From Singulisphaera sp. GP187 (lineage in GTDB: Bacteria > Pseudomonadota > Gammaproteobacteria > Burkholderiales > Burkholderiaceae_C): DNA of 19,507 nt. Of this stretch, positions 11,334 to 17,752 are shown piece after piece. The stretch spans positions 1-19,507 of the forward strand of contig CALPYQ020000001.1 in the NCBI GenBank assembly GCA_943327965.2, in the 5' to 3' direction. The notes below the pieces were generated by a model. It had not been told where the DNA came from and did not search any database. It saw only the letters and a list, made by a program, of their open reading frames with translations. The translations under genes and the position numbers were made by a program. How positions within the stretch are numbered: the first letter of the stretch is position 1; every line of letters starts with the position of its first letter.

Positions 11334-13066
11334 CAGAACGACTCCTCCACACCATTGGCCACAATTTGCGGCTTCACATTCATGTCTGGCTGAACACCTA
11401 ACAAGCGCAAACTTTGTTGAACGGTTTGGCTGAAGACAGGTGCCGCCACATCGCCGCCGTAGTAACGGCCGTTGGTCGGCTCGTCAATCATGACCGCCAC
11501 CACGATGCGTGGTTTTTCGATGGGTGCCATGCCGACAAAAAATCCGCGGTATTTTTTGTTGGCGTAGCCCTTGCCTTCTTGCTTGTGCGCAGTGCCGGTT
11601 TTGCCGCCCACTGAATAACCGATGGTTTGTGCTTTTTGCGCTGTACCGCCAGGCCCTGCTGCCATGTTCAACATGTGGCGCATGTCTTCTGCGTGCTTTG
11701 GACTGATGACAGGAACACCCACAGGCGTTTGGCCATTTTTAATGAGCGTTGCCGGTAAGACTTGTCCATCACTTGCAAAAATGGTGTAAGCCCGGGCCAT
11801 TTGAAAAAGGCTGGTTGAAACACCATAGCCATAACTCATGGTGGCCTGCTCAATGGGTCGCCAAGTTTTGGCGGCTCTTAGCTTGCCACTGACAACGCCA
11901 GGGAAAGGCAATTGGGGTTTTTGGCCCAAGCCCACTGCCGTAAATATTTCCCACATTTCACGGGGCTGCATTTGCATGGCAATCTTCACGGTTCCGACGT
12001 TGCTCGATTTTTGGATGACTTCATTGACGGTCATTGCGCCGTGGGGGTGCGCATCCGTAATGGTTGAGCCCGTGATATTGATATGTCCTGGCGCCGTTTG
12101 GATGATTGTTTCGGGTTTGATCAAACCCTTTTCCAAAGCCAATGCAATGGTGAAGGGTTTCATGGTTGAGCCTGGCTCAAAGGTGTCAGTCAAGGCACGG
12201 TTGCGCAGTTGCTCGCCACTCAAATTGACGCGCTTCTCTGGGGAGTAGCTTGGATAGTTGGCGAGTGCCAATATTTCACCGGACTGGGCATCGAGCACCA
12301 CCACACTGCCCGCTTTTGCTTTGTTTTCCAAAACGGCTTCACGCAGTTTTTGATAGGCGAAAAATTGAACTTTGCTGTCAATGCTGAGTTGCAAATCTTC
12401 GCCATCAACAGGCGGCGTCATTTGTCCAACGTCTTCCACAACACGGCCCAAACGGTCTTTGATGACACGACGCGCACCGGGCTTACCTGCCAATTGATTT
12501 TGGAAAATGAGCTCAACACCCTCTTGGCCTTTGTCTTCAACATTGGTGAAGCCCACAATGTGCGCCGCAGACTCACCTTCAGGGTACAAACGCTTGTACT
12601 CTTTGATGGTGTAAATGCCCTTGATATTCAGTGCCAAGATTTCCTTGACCACATGCTCGTCCATTTGACGACGCAACCAAACAAATGTCTTGTCTTCGTT
12701 TTCTAATTTTTTGGCCAATTCAGCTGGCGTCATTTCCAACCACTTGCTGAGTTGCTTCAAGCCTTCAGGTGAACGATCAATTTCTTCTGGATTGGCCCAG
12801 ACACTTGGGGCGGGCACGCTGGAAGCCAATATCAAACCATTGCGATCTAAAACTCGACCGCGATTGGCTGGCAATGTCAGCGTTCGTGCAAAGCGAACTT
12901 CGCCCTGACGCTTGTAAAAAGCATTCTCAAAAACTTGTACATAGGCAGCACGACCTGCCAAGCCCACAAAGGCCAGCGCCATGGCAGCCACAATGAGTTT
13001 GCTCCGCCAAACGGGCGTTTTGCTGGCAAGCAAAGGACTGGATGAAAGCTGAACACTGCGGCTCAT
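11333..13066 (-). CDS. ftsI: FtsI (PBP3), septal peptidoglycan transpeptidase
   Basis: Class B penicillin-binding protein of 577 residues that cross-links septal peptidoglycan with FtsW. A cytoplasmic N-terminus is followed by one transmembrane anchor (about 22-44). The pedestal domain follows, with RGRVLDRNGLILA at 69-81. The transpeptidase domain has the three expected active-site motifs: STMK at 300-303 (Ser300 nucleophile), SSN at 354-356 and KTG at 489-491. GYGVSTSLFQMARAY (413-427) is typical of FtsI. The start overlaps the ftsL stop as ATGA, with AGGTG five bases upstream. Family features and position separate it from PBP2 of the elongasome. Confidence 0.97.
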   Translation of the reverse strand: MSRSVQLSSSPLLASKTPVWRSKLIVAAMALAFVGLAGRAAYVQVFENAFYKRQGEVRFARTLTLPANRGRVLDRNGLILASSVPAPSVWANPEEIDRSPEGLKQLSKWLEMTPAELAKKLENEDKTFVWLRRQMDEHVVKEILALNIKGIYTIKEYKRLYPEGESAAHIVGFTNVEDKGQEGVELIFQNQLAGKPGARRVIKDRLGRVVEDVGQMTPPVDGEDLQLSIDSKVQFFAYQKLREAVLENKAKAGSVVVLDAQSGEILALANYPSYSPEKRVNLSGEQLRNRALTDTFEPGSTMKPFTIALALEKGLIKPETIIQTAPGHINITGSTITDAHPHGAMTVNEVIQKSSNVGTVKIAMQMQPREMWEIFTAVGLGQKPQLPFPGVVSGKLRAAKTWRPIEQATMSYGYGVSTSLFQMARAYTIFASDGQVLPATLIKNGQTPVGVPVISPKHAEDMRHMLNMAAGPGGTAQKAQTIGYSVGGKTGTAHKQEGKGYANKKYRGFFVGMAPIEKPRIVVAVMIDEPTNGRYYGGDVAAPVFSQTVQQSLRLLGVQPDMNVKPQIVANGVEESF

Positions 13067-13362
13067 GGCTTCACCTCGGCAGGCTTTGCTGGCGTTTCGT
13101 TGGGCTGCTTCACATACTGCGTAATGCCTGGTGTGACCAAGCGCATTTGCAGTTGTTGTTTGGCAATTTGTTCAATACGCAAAGGCGATGCTTGAGAACG
13201 TCGCTCAACTTGCAAGCGCTCATGTTCAAGTTCTAGCCGAGTTGCTTCTTTGGTGGCAGCTTCGAGTGCCATGAAGGCGCGACGTGCTTCATAGTGGCTG
13301 TGCACCAAAAACAAGGCCGAAAGAATAATGGCAATCACCAACATCAGGTTCAGGCGTGTCAT
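13063..13362 (-). CDS. ftsL: FtsL, small divisome protein
   Basis: A 99-residue bitopic membrane protein. It has one transmembrane segment (about 5-22) and then a periplasmic heptad-like stretch (about 25-70, with [19 protein letters not shown]) likely to pair with FtsB as a coiled coil. The Pro/Lys/Glu tail ends in PAEVKP. The segment [19 protein letters not shown] (61-79) matches the conserved C-terminal region of FtsL. It overlaps rsmH (ATGA) at its start and ftsI (ATGA) at its end. Overall sequence conservation in this family is low, so the call leans on size, topology and position between rsmH and ftsI. Confidence 0.93.
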   Translation of the reverse strand: MTRLNLMLVIAIILSALFLVHSHYEARRAFMALEAATKEATRLELEHERLQVERRSQASPLRIEQIAKQQLQMRLVTPGITQYVKQPNETPAKPAEVKP

Positions 13363-14300
13363 GCAAGCACCGCCGTTCTTTCAGCCACTCGCATGATGGC
13401 ACTGCGTGCACGGGGATTGGCCGCTACTTCAGCGTCACTGGGACGAATGCGCTCCAACGATTTCAACTTCATGGGCTGAGGCACTGCAAACGGTGCTCGG
13501 CGGTCATAAACTTCTTTGGAATGCTTCGCAATGAATTGCTTCACGATGCGATCTTCTAAAGAATGGAAACTGATGACCACCAAACGACCGCCTGGCTGCA
13601 GCACTTGCAAGCTGGCTTCTAACGCTTGTTCAAGCTCCTCAAGCTCGGCGTTGATGAAAATCCGAAGAGCCTGAAATGTCCGCGTTGCAGGGTCCTTGCC
13701 CGGCTCGCGGGTTTTGACCGTGTTAGCCACGATCCCGGCCAAATCGGCGGTGGATGAAATTGGGCCCCGCTCTTGTCTGCGAGCCACAATCGCCTTTGCA
13801 ATCGGAAAAGCAAACCGTTCTTCGCCATAGTCACGCACAACCTCCGTGATCTGATCCACGCTGGCAGTGGCCAGCCACTCGGCCACACTCTGACCGCGCG
13901 TGGTGTCCATGCGCATGTCTAAGGGGCCATCGAAACGAAAAGAAAAACCCCTGTCGGGGTTGTCAATTTGAGGGGAGCTGATTCCCAGGTCCATCAACAC
14001 ACCTGTGATGCTGCCTTCGGGTAATTCACCCAGATGCCGAAACCCTTCGTGCCTAATTGAAAAACGCGCATCTTCAATGGCCGAAGCCTCTGCAATGGCT
14101 TCCACATCTTTATCAAAGGCAATGAGCTTTGCCACCTTTGGCATGCGCGACAAAATTAAGCGTGAGTGACCGCCGCGACCAAAAGTTGCGTCCACATAGG
14201 TCATAGGTGTTTGAGTGTCGGCGTCTTCGCCTGCATCGCCTAACAATGCGTCAACCGCTTCAGTGAGCAAGACGGTGGTGTGTTGCCAAGTAGTTGTCAC
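13359..14300 (-). CDS. rsmH: RsmH (MraW), 16S rRNA m4C1402 methyltransferase (GTG start)
   Basis: SAM-dependent methyltransferase that modifies N4 of C1402 in 16S rRNA. I chose the GTG at 14298-14300 (reading [20 protein letters not shown]), which gives 313 residues, the E. coli length, and places [10 protein letters not shown] near the N-terminus as usual. A GAGG site is five bases upstream, overlapping the mraZ stop. An upstream in-frame ATG would add 46 residues read from inside mraZ and is rejected. Motifs are [10 protein letters not shown] (37-46, SAM site), [10 protein letters not shown] (102-111), [15 protein letters not shown] (118-132), [10 protein letters not shown] (211-220) and [12 protein letters not shown] (243-254). 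Confidence 0.96.
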   Translation of the reverse strand: MTTTWQHTTVLLTEAVDALLGDAGEDADTQTPMTYVDATFGRGGHSRLILSRMPKVAKLIAFDKDVEAIAEASAIEDARFSIRHEGFRHLGELPEGSITGVLMDLGISSPQIDNPDRGFSFRFDGPLDMRMDTTRGQSVAEWLATASVDQITEVVRDYGEERFAFPIAKAIVARRQERGPISSTADLAGIVANTVKTREPGKDPATRTFQALRIFINAELEELEQALEASLQVLQPGGRLVVISFHSLEDRIVKQFIAKHSKEVYDRRAPFAVPQPMKLKSLERIRPSDAEVAANPRARSAIMRVAERTAVLA

Positions 14301-14305
14301 GCAAG

Positions 14306-14309
14306 CCTC
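14306..14309 (-). promoter_or_regulatory. Ribosome binding site for the rsmH GTG start
   Basis: GAGG on the minus strand overlaps the mraZ stop codon and sits five bases upstream of GTG at 14298-14300. With the conserved N-terminus it fixes the rsmH start. Confidence 0.6.
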
Positions 14310-14736
14310 AGAACGAAAAGTCCTTAAAGACATCGGGCATGTCGCCCTGCATGGCTTTCGCTTCTTGGGTGTCGTAGGCCGTTTTGTCCCACAACTCAAA
14401 GTGATTGCCCATACCCAGCAAGATGGTGTCTTTGGCAATGCCTGCGGCAGCCCGCAACTCGGGCGAAATCAACACACGGCCGGTGCTGTCCATGTCGACG
14501 TCCATGGCATTGCCCAAAAAGATTCGCTTCCACCACTGCGCTTCCATCGGCAGTTGCGCAATGCGCTCGCGGAACCGTTCCCACTCTGTACGCGGGAACA
14601 CCATCAAACAGCCATGGGGGTGCTTCGTGATGGTCAACTGACCACCCGCTGTGGCGCTCAAAACCTCGCGATGACGCGTAGGCACCGACAGGCGGCCTTT
14701 GGCGTCCAAACTCAACGAAGATGCACCTTGAAACAC
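14308..14736 (-). CDS. mraZ: MraZ, transcriptional repressor of the dcw cluster (GTG start)
   Basis: A SpoVT-AbrB-fold DNA-binding protein that in E. coli forms rings and represses its own operon. I chose the GTG at 14734-14736, so the protein starts (M)[18 protein letters not shown] and has 142 residues, the usual form. The longer reading from an ATG 51 bases upstream runs through the control region and lacks support. Both DxxxR repeats are present: DAKGR (11-15) and DSTGR (83-87). The binding site is weak (GAG six bases away, AGGA twelve away), so expression may be low. It is first in the dcw cluster, with MraZ-box-like repeats directly upstream. Confidence 0.94.
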   Translation of the reverse strand: MFQGASSLSLDAKGRLSVPTRHREVLSATAGGQLTITKHPHGCLMVFPRTEWERFRERIAQLPMEAQWWKRIFLGNAMDVDMDSTGRVLISPELRAAAGIAKDTILLGMGNHFELWDKTAYDTQEAKAMQGDMPDVFKDFSF

Positions 14737-14781
14737 TTGATTCTCAATTCCTGATGAATAAAACTGCAAAGCGGGAATTTT

Positions 14782-14807
14782 TCCCACTTAATTGCACTTT
14801 TTTGCAC
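14782..14807 (-). promoter_or_regulatory. Putative MraZ boxes (three direct repeats, 10-bp period)
   Basis: On the minus strand GTG recurs at exact 10-bp steps (14805-14807, 14795-14797, 14785-14787) in the context GTGCAAAAAA, GTGCAATTAA, GTGGGAAAAA. In E. coli, MraZ binds TGGGN repeats separated by five bases, the same period. In that register the boxes here read TGCAA, TGCAA and TGGGA, so only the mraZ-proximal one matches the core. The last box ends 45 bases before the mraZ GTG. Autorepression is inferred from the layout. Confidence 0.65.
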
Positions 14808-14833
14808 TGTATCAGGATTTCACTAGCCCGCAA
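14806..14833 (-). promoter_or_regulatory. Candidate dcw (mraZ) promoter
   Basis: On the minus strand, TTGCGG (14828-14833, 3 of 6 to the -35 consensus), a 16-base spacer, then TACAGT (14806-14811, 4 of 6 to the -10 consensus) preceded by TG in the extended -10 position (TGATACAGT). Transcription would start near 14799, inside the MraZ-box-like repeats, which fits repression. It is the best candidate I found in the region but is not strong. Confidence 0.4.
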
Positions 14834-14923
14834 GGGGTTTTTCTAGTTTTTTTCAATGAAATCAAGGGCTTAGGACACTGTCTGCATGAGAAATTGAGAG
14901 AAAAAATCCTTGAAAATTAGGCA

Positions 14924-14954
14924 CTTAGAAGTTTGTCTGCAAGTAACTTCTGAG
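14924..14954. repeat. Inverted repeat upstream of the dcw promoter
   Basis: Plus-strand arms CTTAGAAGTT (14924-14933) and AACTTCTGAG (14945-14954) are complementary at 9 of 10 positions, with an 11-base loop. No T run follows on either strand, so it is not an obvious terminator; an operator or a chance palindrome is possible. Confidence 0.4.
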
Positions 14955-15018
14955 ACATTTCATGGATTAAAAAAATTTAACATTTTTTTCTGATTTCTTG
15001 ACTTCAATCGTTCGCAAG

Positions 15019-15044
15019 AAAAAAGGCTCCTGATGGAGCCTTTT
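15019..15044 (-). terminator. Rho-independent terminator of dksA
   Basis: A perfect stem AAAAGGCTCC / GGAGCCTTTT with loop ATCA (minus-strand sense), followed by a run of six T (complement of 15019-15024). It begins 22 bases after the dksA stop. It is symmetric enough to work in the plus direction too. It separates dksA transcription from the dcw cluster. Confidence 0.9.
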
Positions 15045-15066
15045 GTAGAACTTGCAAACTGCGCAA

Positions 15067-16383
15067 TTAATCACCAAACATTTTTTGCTTCAGTTCGCGT
15101 CTTTGCTGGGCTTCCAGAGACAAATTGGCGGTGGGGCGCGCCAACAAACGACCCACACCGATGGGTTCGCCTGTTTCATCGCAATAACCATAGTCACCCG
15201 CGTCAATACGCTGGATGGACTGCTCAATTTTCTTCAACAACTTGCGTTCACGGTCACGAGTGCGCAGCTCCAAAGCGTGCTCTTCTTCAATGGTGGCGCG
15301 GTCTGCGGGGTCGGGCACTACCACGGTGTCCTCACGCAAATGCTCAGTGGTTTCGCCTGCATTTGCCAAGATACCTTGCTTGAGTTGTACCAATTTGAGC
15401 CTGAAAAATGCCATTTGTGCATCGTTCATGTACTCGTTGTCAGACATGGCCATGACTTCAGCATCGGTCAGTTGATCGGGTTTTTTGGTTTTCCAGTTCT
15501 TGGCCAATTTAGGGTCTTTTTTAACAGCAACGACTGGGGGTGGGGTCAGAACTTGGGTGGGCATGTTTTGCAAATAGCTGGCTTTAGCAGCCGTTGATGC
15601 CACCGATTGAGCCATCGATGGCACAGTAATTTGGGCAAGGCGCGCAGAAGGGCGAACAGCACGGGCTGGGACATCGGCCGCCACAACGGGCGCGTCTACA
15701 ACCGGTTCTGGGACAGGTGCTTTTGATTTATTTTTATCTTCTTTGACGGGTTTGGCCGGGGCTTGCGCTTGCACTGGCGGGCTAGGCTGTTTGGCCGCAG
15801 GTTTGGTCGCCGCTTTGGCAGGTTTAACTTCAGTCTTAGGTTCAGGCTTGACTGCTGGCTTGGCTACGGGTTTAGGCGTTGGCACAGGCTTAGCAGCGGC
15901 TTTGGGCGCCGCCTTGGCGACTGGTTGCGCTTTGGCGACCACCTTAGCAGGGGCTTTGACTGTTTTGGCAGTGGGCTTCACGGTTGCCTTGGCCACTGGT
16001 TTTGTGGCTGGTTTTGTGGCTGGTTTTGGAGCCGGTTTGGCAACAGTCTTCGGGCTAGTTTTTGTCACAGGTTTTGTTGGCCCTTTGGGGATCGCTTTTG
16101 TAGCTGGTTTTGCAGCTGACTTAGTTGCAGGTTTGGTTGCAGGTTTAGTTGCCGGCTTGCTGACCGCTTTCGGCGCAGGCTTCGCTGGTGTTTTGGGGGT
16201 GGCTTTGGCCGCCGCCTTGTTGACAACAGGTTTGCCCTTGGTCACGGCTTTGGGAGGAGCAGCTTTGGCAGGCGCAGGCTTAGAAGCCTTCTTGGCGGGC
16301 GCAGTCACCTTTGCCTTTGAATTGCTTGCTGCGCTGTTCTTTTTCACTGCAGTTTTTGAGCTCGTTTTAAGGGGCTTTTTCAC
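15067..16383 (-). CDS. dksA: DksA-family RNA polymerase regulator with long H1-like N-terminal tail (GTG start)
   Basis: 438 residues. The C-terminal part (about 290-438) is a full DksA-like module. EYMNDAQMAFFR (317-328) opens it, the coiled-coil tip reads DPADRA (Asp358, Asp361, Ala363, equal to E. coli Asp71, Asp74, Ala76), and ELRTRDRERKLLKKIE (372-387) follows. DksA binds the polymerase secondary channel and acts with ppGpp. The zinc finger is depleted: only Cys401 remains, the other three ligand positions being Thr404, Ser422 and Ala425. I understand such forms occur in alpha- and betaproteobacteria. Residues 1-200 are Lys/Ala/Pro-rich, with 51 Lys, two acidic residues, no Arg and no aromatics, like histone H1 tails or AlgP. 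Residues 201-289 form a linker. The GTG at 16381-16383 has AGGAG seven bases upstream; internal ATGs lack such a site, so the tail is probably translated. Confidence 0.9.
   Translation of the reverse strand: MKKPLKTSSKTAVKKNSAASNSKAKVTAPAKKASKPAPAKAAPPKAVTKGKPVVNKAAAKATPKTPAKPAPKAVSKPATKPATKPATKSAAKPATKAIPKGPTKPVTKTSPKTVAKPAPKPATKPATKPVAKATVKPTAKTVKAPAKVVAKAQPVAKAAPKAAAKPVPTPKPVAKPAVKPEPKTEVKPAKAATKPAAKQPSPPVQAQAPAKPVKEDKNKSKAPVPEPVVDAPVVAADVPARAVRPSARLAQITVPSMAQSVASTAAKASYLQNMPTQVLTPPPVVAVKKDPKLAKNWKTKKPDQLTDAEVMAMSDNEYMNDAQMAFFRLKLVQLKQGILANAGETTEHLREDTVVVPDPADRATIEEEHALELRTRDRERKLLKKIEQSIQRIDAGDYGYCDETGEPIGVGRLLARPTANLSLEAQQRRELKQKMFGD
15995..16159 (-). repeat. 12-bp tandem repeats encoding KPAT units in the DksA tail
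   Basis: Two clusters of 12-base units lie here. At 15995-16042 the plus-strand units run actggttttgtg, gctggttttgtg, gctggttttgga, gccggtttggca. At 16124-16159 they run gttgcaggtttg, gttgcaggttta, gttgccggcttg. Each unit keeps frame and encodes a Lys-Pro-Ala-Thr-like tetrapeptide. Such in-frame repeats can gain or lose units by slippage, changing tail length without breaking the gene. Confidence 0.8.
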
Positions 16384-16390
16384 GTCCTGT

Positions 16391-16395
16391 CTCCT
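16391..16395 (-). promoter_or_regulatory. Ribosome binding site fixing the dksA GTG start
   Basis: AGGAG on the minus strand is seven bases from GTG at 16381-16383, the best-placed site for this reading frame. It supports translation of the complete Lys-rich tail. Confidence 0.75.
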
Positions 16396-16437
16396 AGCCG
16401 TGGCGGCTTACGCGCCCCTAAAGGCACCAGCCATTGG

Positions 16438-16523
16438 CAAATGAGTTGGGGTCATTGGCTCATTTGCGTCAAAACCCATGATTCTCGACCTTCTGGGCAT
16501 GTGGAGGCCCCAATTAAGGGACC
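16438..16523 (-). promoter_or_regulatory. Two potential hairpins in the dksA leader
   Basis: The stretch 16384-16577 between the GTPase gene and dksA has no gene. It contains a perfect 8-bp inverted repeat CAAATGAG / CTCATTTG (16438-16445 and 16459-16466, 13-base loop). A shorter stem GGTCCC / GGGGCC (16518-16523 and 16506-16511 on the minus strand, loop TTAATT, one G-U pair) lies upstream. Neither has a T run, so they look like leader RNA structures rather than terminators. Function unknown. Confidence 0.4.
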
Positions 16524-16537
16524 CCGTCAGGGCGCAG

Positions 16538-16543
16538 ATTGTA
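16538..16543 (-). promoter_or_regulatory. Candidate -10 element for dksA
   Basis: TACAAT on the minus strand (5 of 6 to TATAAT) lies 34 bases after the GTPase stop. No convincing -35 is seen at 16-18 bases. If used, the dksA leader would be about 150 bases and include both hairpins. No clear terminator follows the GTPase gene, so co-transcription is also possible. Confidence 0.3.
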
Positions 16544-16577
16544 GCGACTGTAAGGACTTAAAACGCTTTCAGAAAAA

Positions 16578-17681
16578 CTAAACCAAACTTTGTTCTAAAC
16601 CTTGCAACAAAATGTCTTTGGGCAGGTCAATGCCAATAAAGACCATTTTGCTGACTTTGGGCTCGTTTTCGGCCCAAACAGGGCCTAAATCACTGCCCAT
16701 GAGCTGGTGAACACCTTGGAAAATGACTTTTCTTTCAGTTCCTTGCATGTTCAAGACACCTTTGTATCTGAGCATGCGCGGGCCATAGACATTCACGATA
16801 GCGCCCAAAAAGTCTTCTAACTTGGCGGGATCGAAGGCTCTGTCCGATCTAAAGACAAAACTCTTCACATCGTCATCAAAATGATGGTGATGACCATGGC
16901 CTTCGTCTTTGTGAGAAGGGTGATTGCAATGCTCACCGTGTTCATGGTCGTGATGATCATGGCTGTGGTCATGCCCGTGATCATGATCGTGCCCGCAGTG
17001 CTCGTCATGCACATGGGGTTCGTCTTCTTTCAAGAAGTCGGGGTCAATGTCGAGTTTGGCGTTCAGGTTAAAACCTCGCAAATCGAACACTTCCGCCAAA
17101 GACACCTCCCCAAAATGCACCACCTTTTGAGGTGCGCGGGGGTTCATGTGGGCCAAACGGTGCTTCAAGGCCTCTAAGTCGGCCGGATCGACCAAATCGG
17201 CCTTGCTGATGAAAATTTGGTCCGCAAAACCCACTTGGCGACGCGCCTCTTGACGATCGTTTAGCTGTTGGGCGGCGTGCTTGGCATCGACCAAAGTCAG
17301 GATCGAGTCGAGCAAAAAGCTTTCTGCAATTTCATCGTCCATGAAAAATGTTTGCGCCACGGGGCCAGGATCGGCCAAGCCGGTGGTTTCAATGACCACC
17401 CGGTCAAAGTCCAATTCGCCTTTGCGCTTTTGTGCGGCCAGCGTTTGAAGGGTGGTGCGCAAGTCTTCGCGAATGGTGCAACAAATGCAGCCGTTGCTCA
17501 TCTGAATGATTTGTTCTTGGGTGTCAGATACCAAAATATCGTTGTCGATATTCTCTTCACCAAATTCATTCTCAATGATGGCAATTTTCTGACCATGCGC
17601 CTCAGTTAGCACACGCTTCAGCAGCGTCGTTTTTCCCGAGCCCAAAAAGCCAGTCAGGATGGTTGCAGGAATCAATGCCAT
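16578..17681 (-). CDS. COG0523 (CobW/ZNG1-like) metallochaperone GTPase with His-rich loop
   Basis: A G3E-family P-loop GTPase of 367 residues. The N-terminal domain carries Walker A GFLGSGKTT (11-19), the family's CxCC metal motif as GCICC (Cys65, Cys67, Cys68), ETTGLADPGP (98-107) and a guanine-recognition motif of the form SKAD (159-162). Between this and the C-terminal CobW domain is a loop (223-267) with 21 His and two Cys, mostly alternating with Asp or Gly, typical of zinc-handling members. The likely role is GTP-driven delivery or buffering of zinc or a similar metal; true CobW (cobalamin synthesis) is less likely, as no cobalamin gene is nearby. The ATG at 17679-17681 has GGAG seven bases upstream. 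It sits just upstream of dksA in the same direction. Confidence 0.9.
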   Translation of the reverse strand: MALIPATILTGFLGSGKTTLLKRVLTEAHGQKIAIIENEFGEENIDNDILVSDTQEQIIQMSNGCICCTIREDLRTTLQTLAAQKRKGELDFDRVVIETTGLADPGPVAQTFFMDDEIAESFLLDSILTLVDAKHAAQQLNDRQEARRQVGFADQIFISKADLVDPADLEALKHRLAHMNPRAPQKVVHFGEVSLAEVFDLRGFNLNAKLDIDPDFLKEDEPHVHDEHCGHDHDHGHDHSHDHHDHEHGEHCNHPSHKDEGHGHHHHFDDDVKSFVFRSDRAFDPAKLEDFLGAIVNVYGPRMLRYKGVLNMQGTERKVIFQGVHQLMGSDLGPVWAENEPKVSKMVFIGIDLPKDILLQGLEQSLV

Positions 17682-17752
17682 GAAAATACTCCAAAAGAGA
17701 GAACGTAGTTGTCAATCGAGGTGGAAAGTGTACCCACCCAGAAAAAACCCAA

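Larger units (their letters stand above)
14737..15066. other. Non-coding control region between dksA and mraZ
   Basis: Three hundred and thirty bases with no credible gene on either strand. It is clearly more AT-rich than the flanking genes, with long A and T runs (for example 14970-14978 and 14983-14989). From the dksA side it holds the dksA terminator, an AT-rich stretch, an inverted repeat at 14924-14954, an 8-bp direct repeat TGTCTGCA (14879-14886 and 14934-14941), a candidate promoter and the MraZ-box-like repeats. The A/T runs could act as upstream promoter elements or bind nucleoid proteins; that is inference. Confidence 0.75.

Noticed and set aside
14301..14438. Extension of rsmH by 46 codons into mraZ
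   Set aside because: The peptide is the out-of-frame reading of mraZ; GTG at 14300 gives the standard 313-residue protein and has a binding site.
14737..14787. Extension of mraZ by 17 codons to an upstream ATG
   Set aside because: It would place the start in the MraZ-box-like repeats; the GTG start gives the standard [15 protein letters not shown]-terminus.
14822..14847. ACTAG / CTAGT inverted repeat with inner CCC/GGG near the dcw -35
   Set aside because: Stems are short and interrupted by five unpaired bases; the plus-strand T run after GGG is too weakly supported to call a terminator.
15743..16444. Plus-strand open frame of 233 codons rich in Gly, Ala and Leu, resembling a membrane protein
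   Set aside because: It is the antisense of the Lys/Ala/Pro repeats of dksA; its low-complexity composition follows from the complement, and there is no matching family.
17710..17715. Perfect TTGACA upstream of the GTPase gene as a -35 element
   Set aside because: A matching -10 at 16-18 bases would fall on the ribosome binding site and put the transcript start at the start codon; no good -10 is present.
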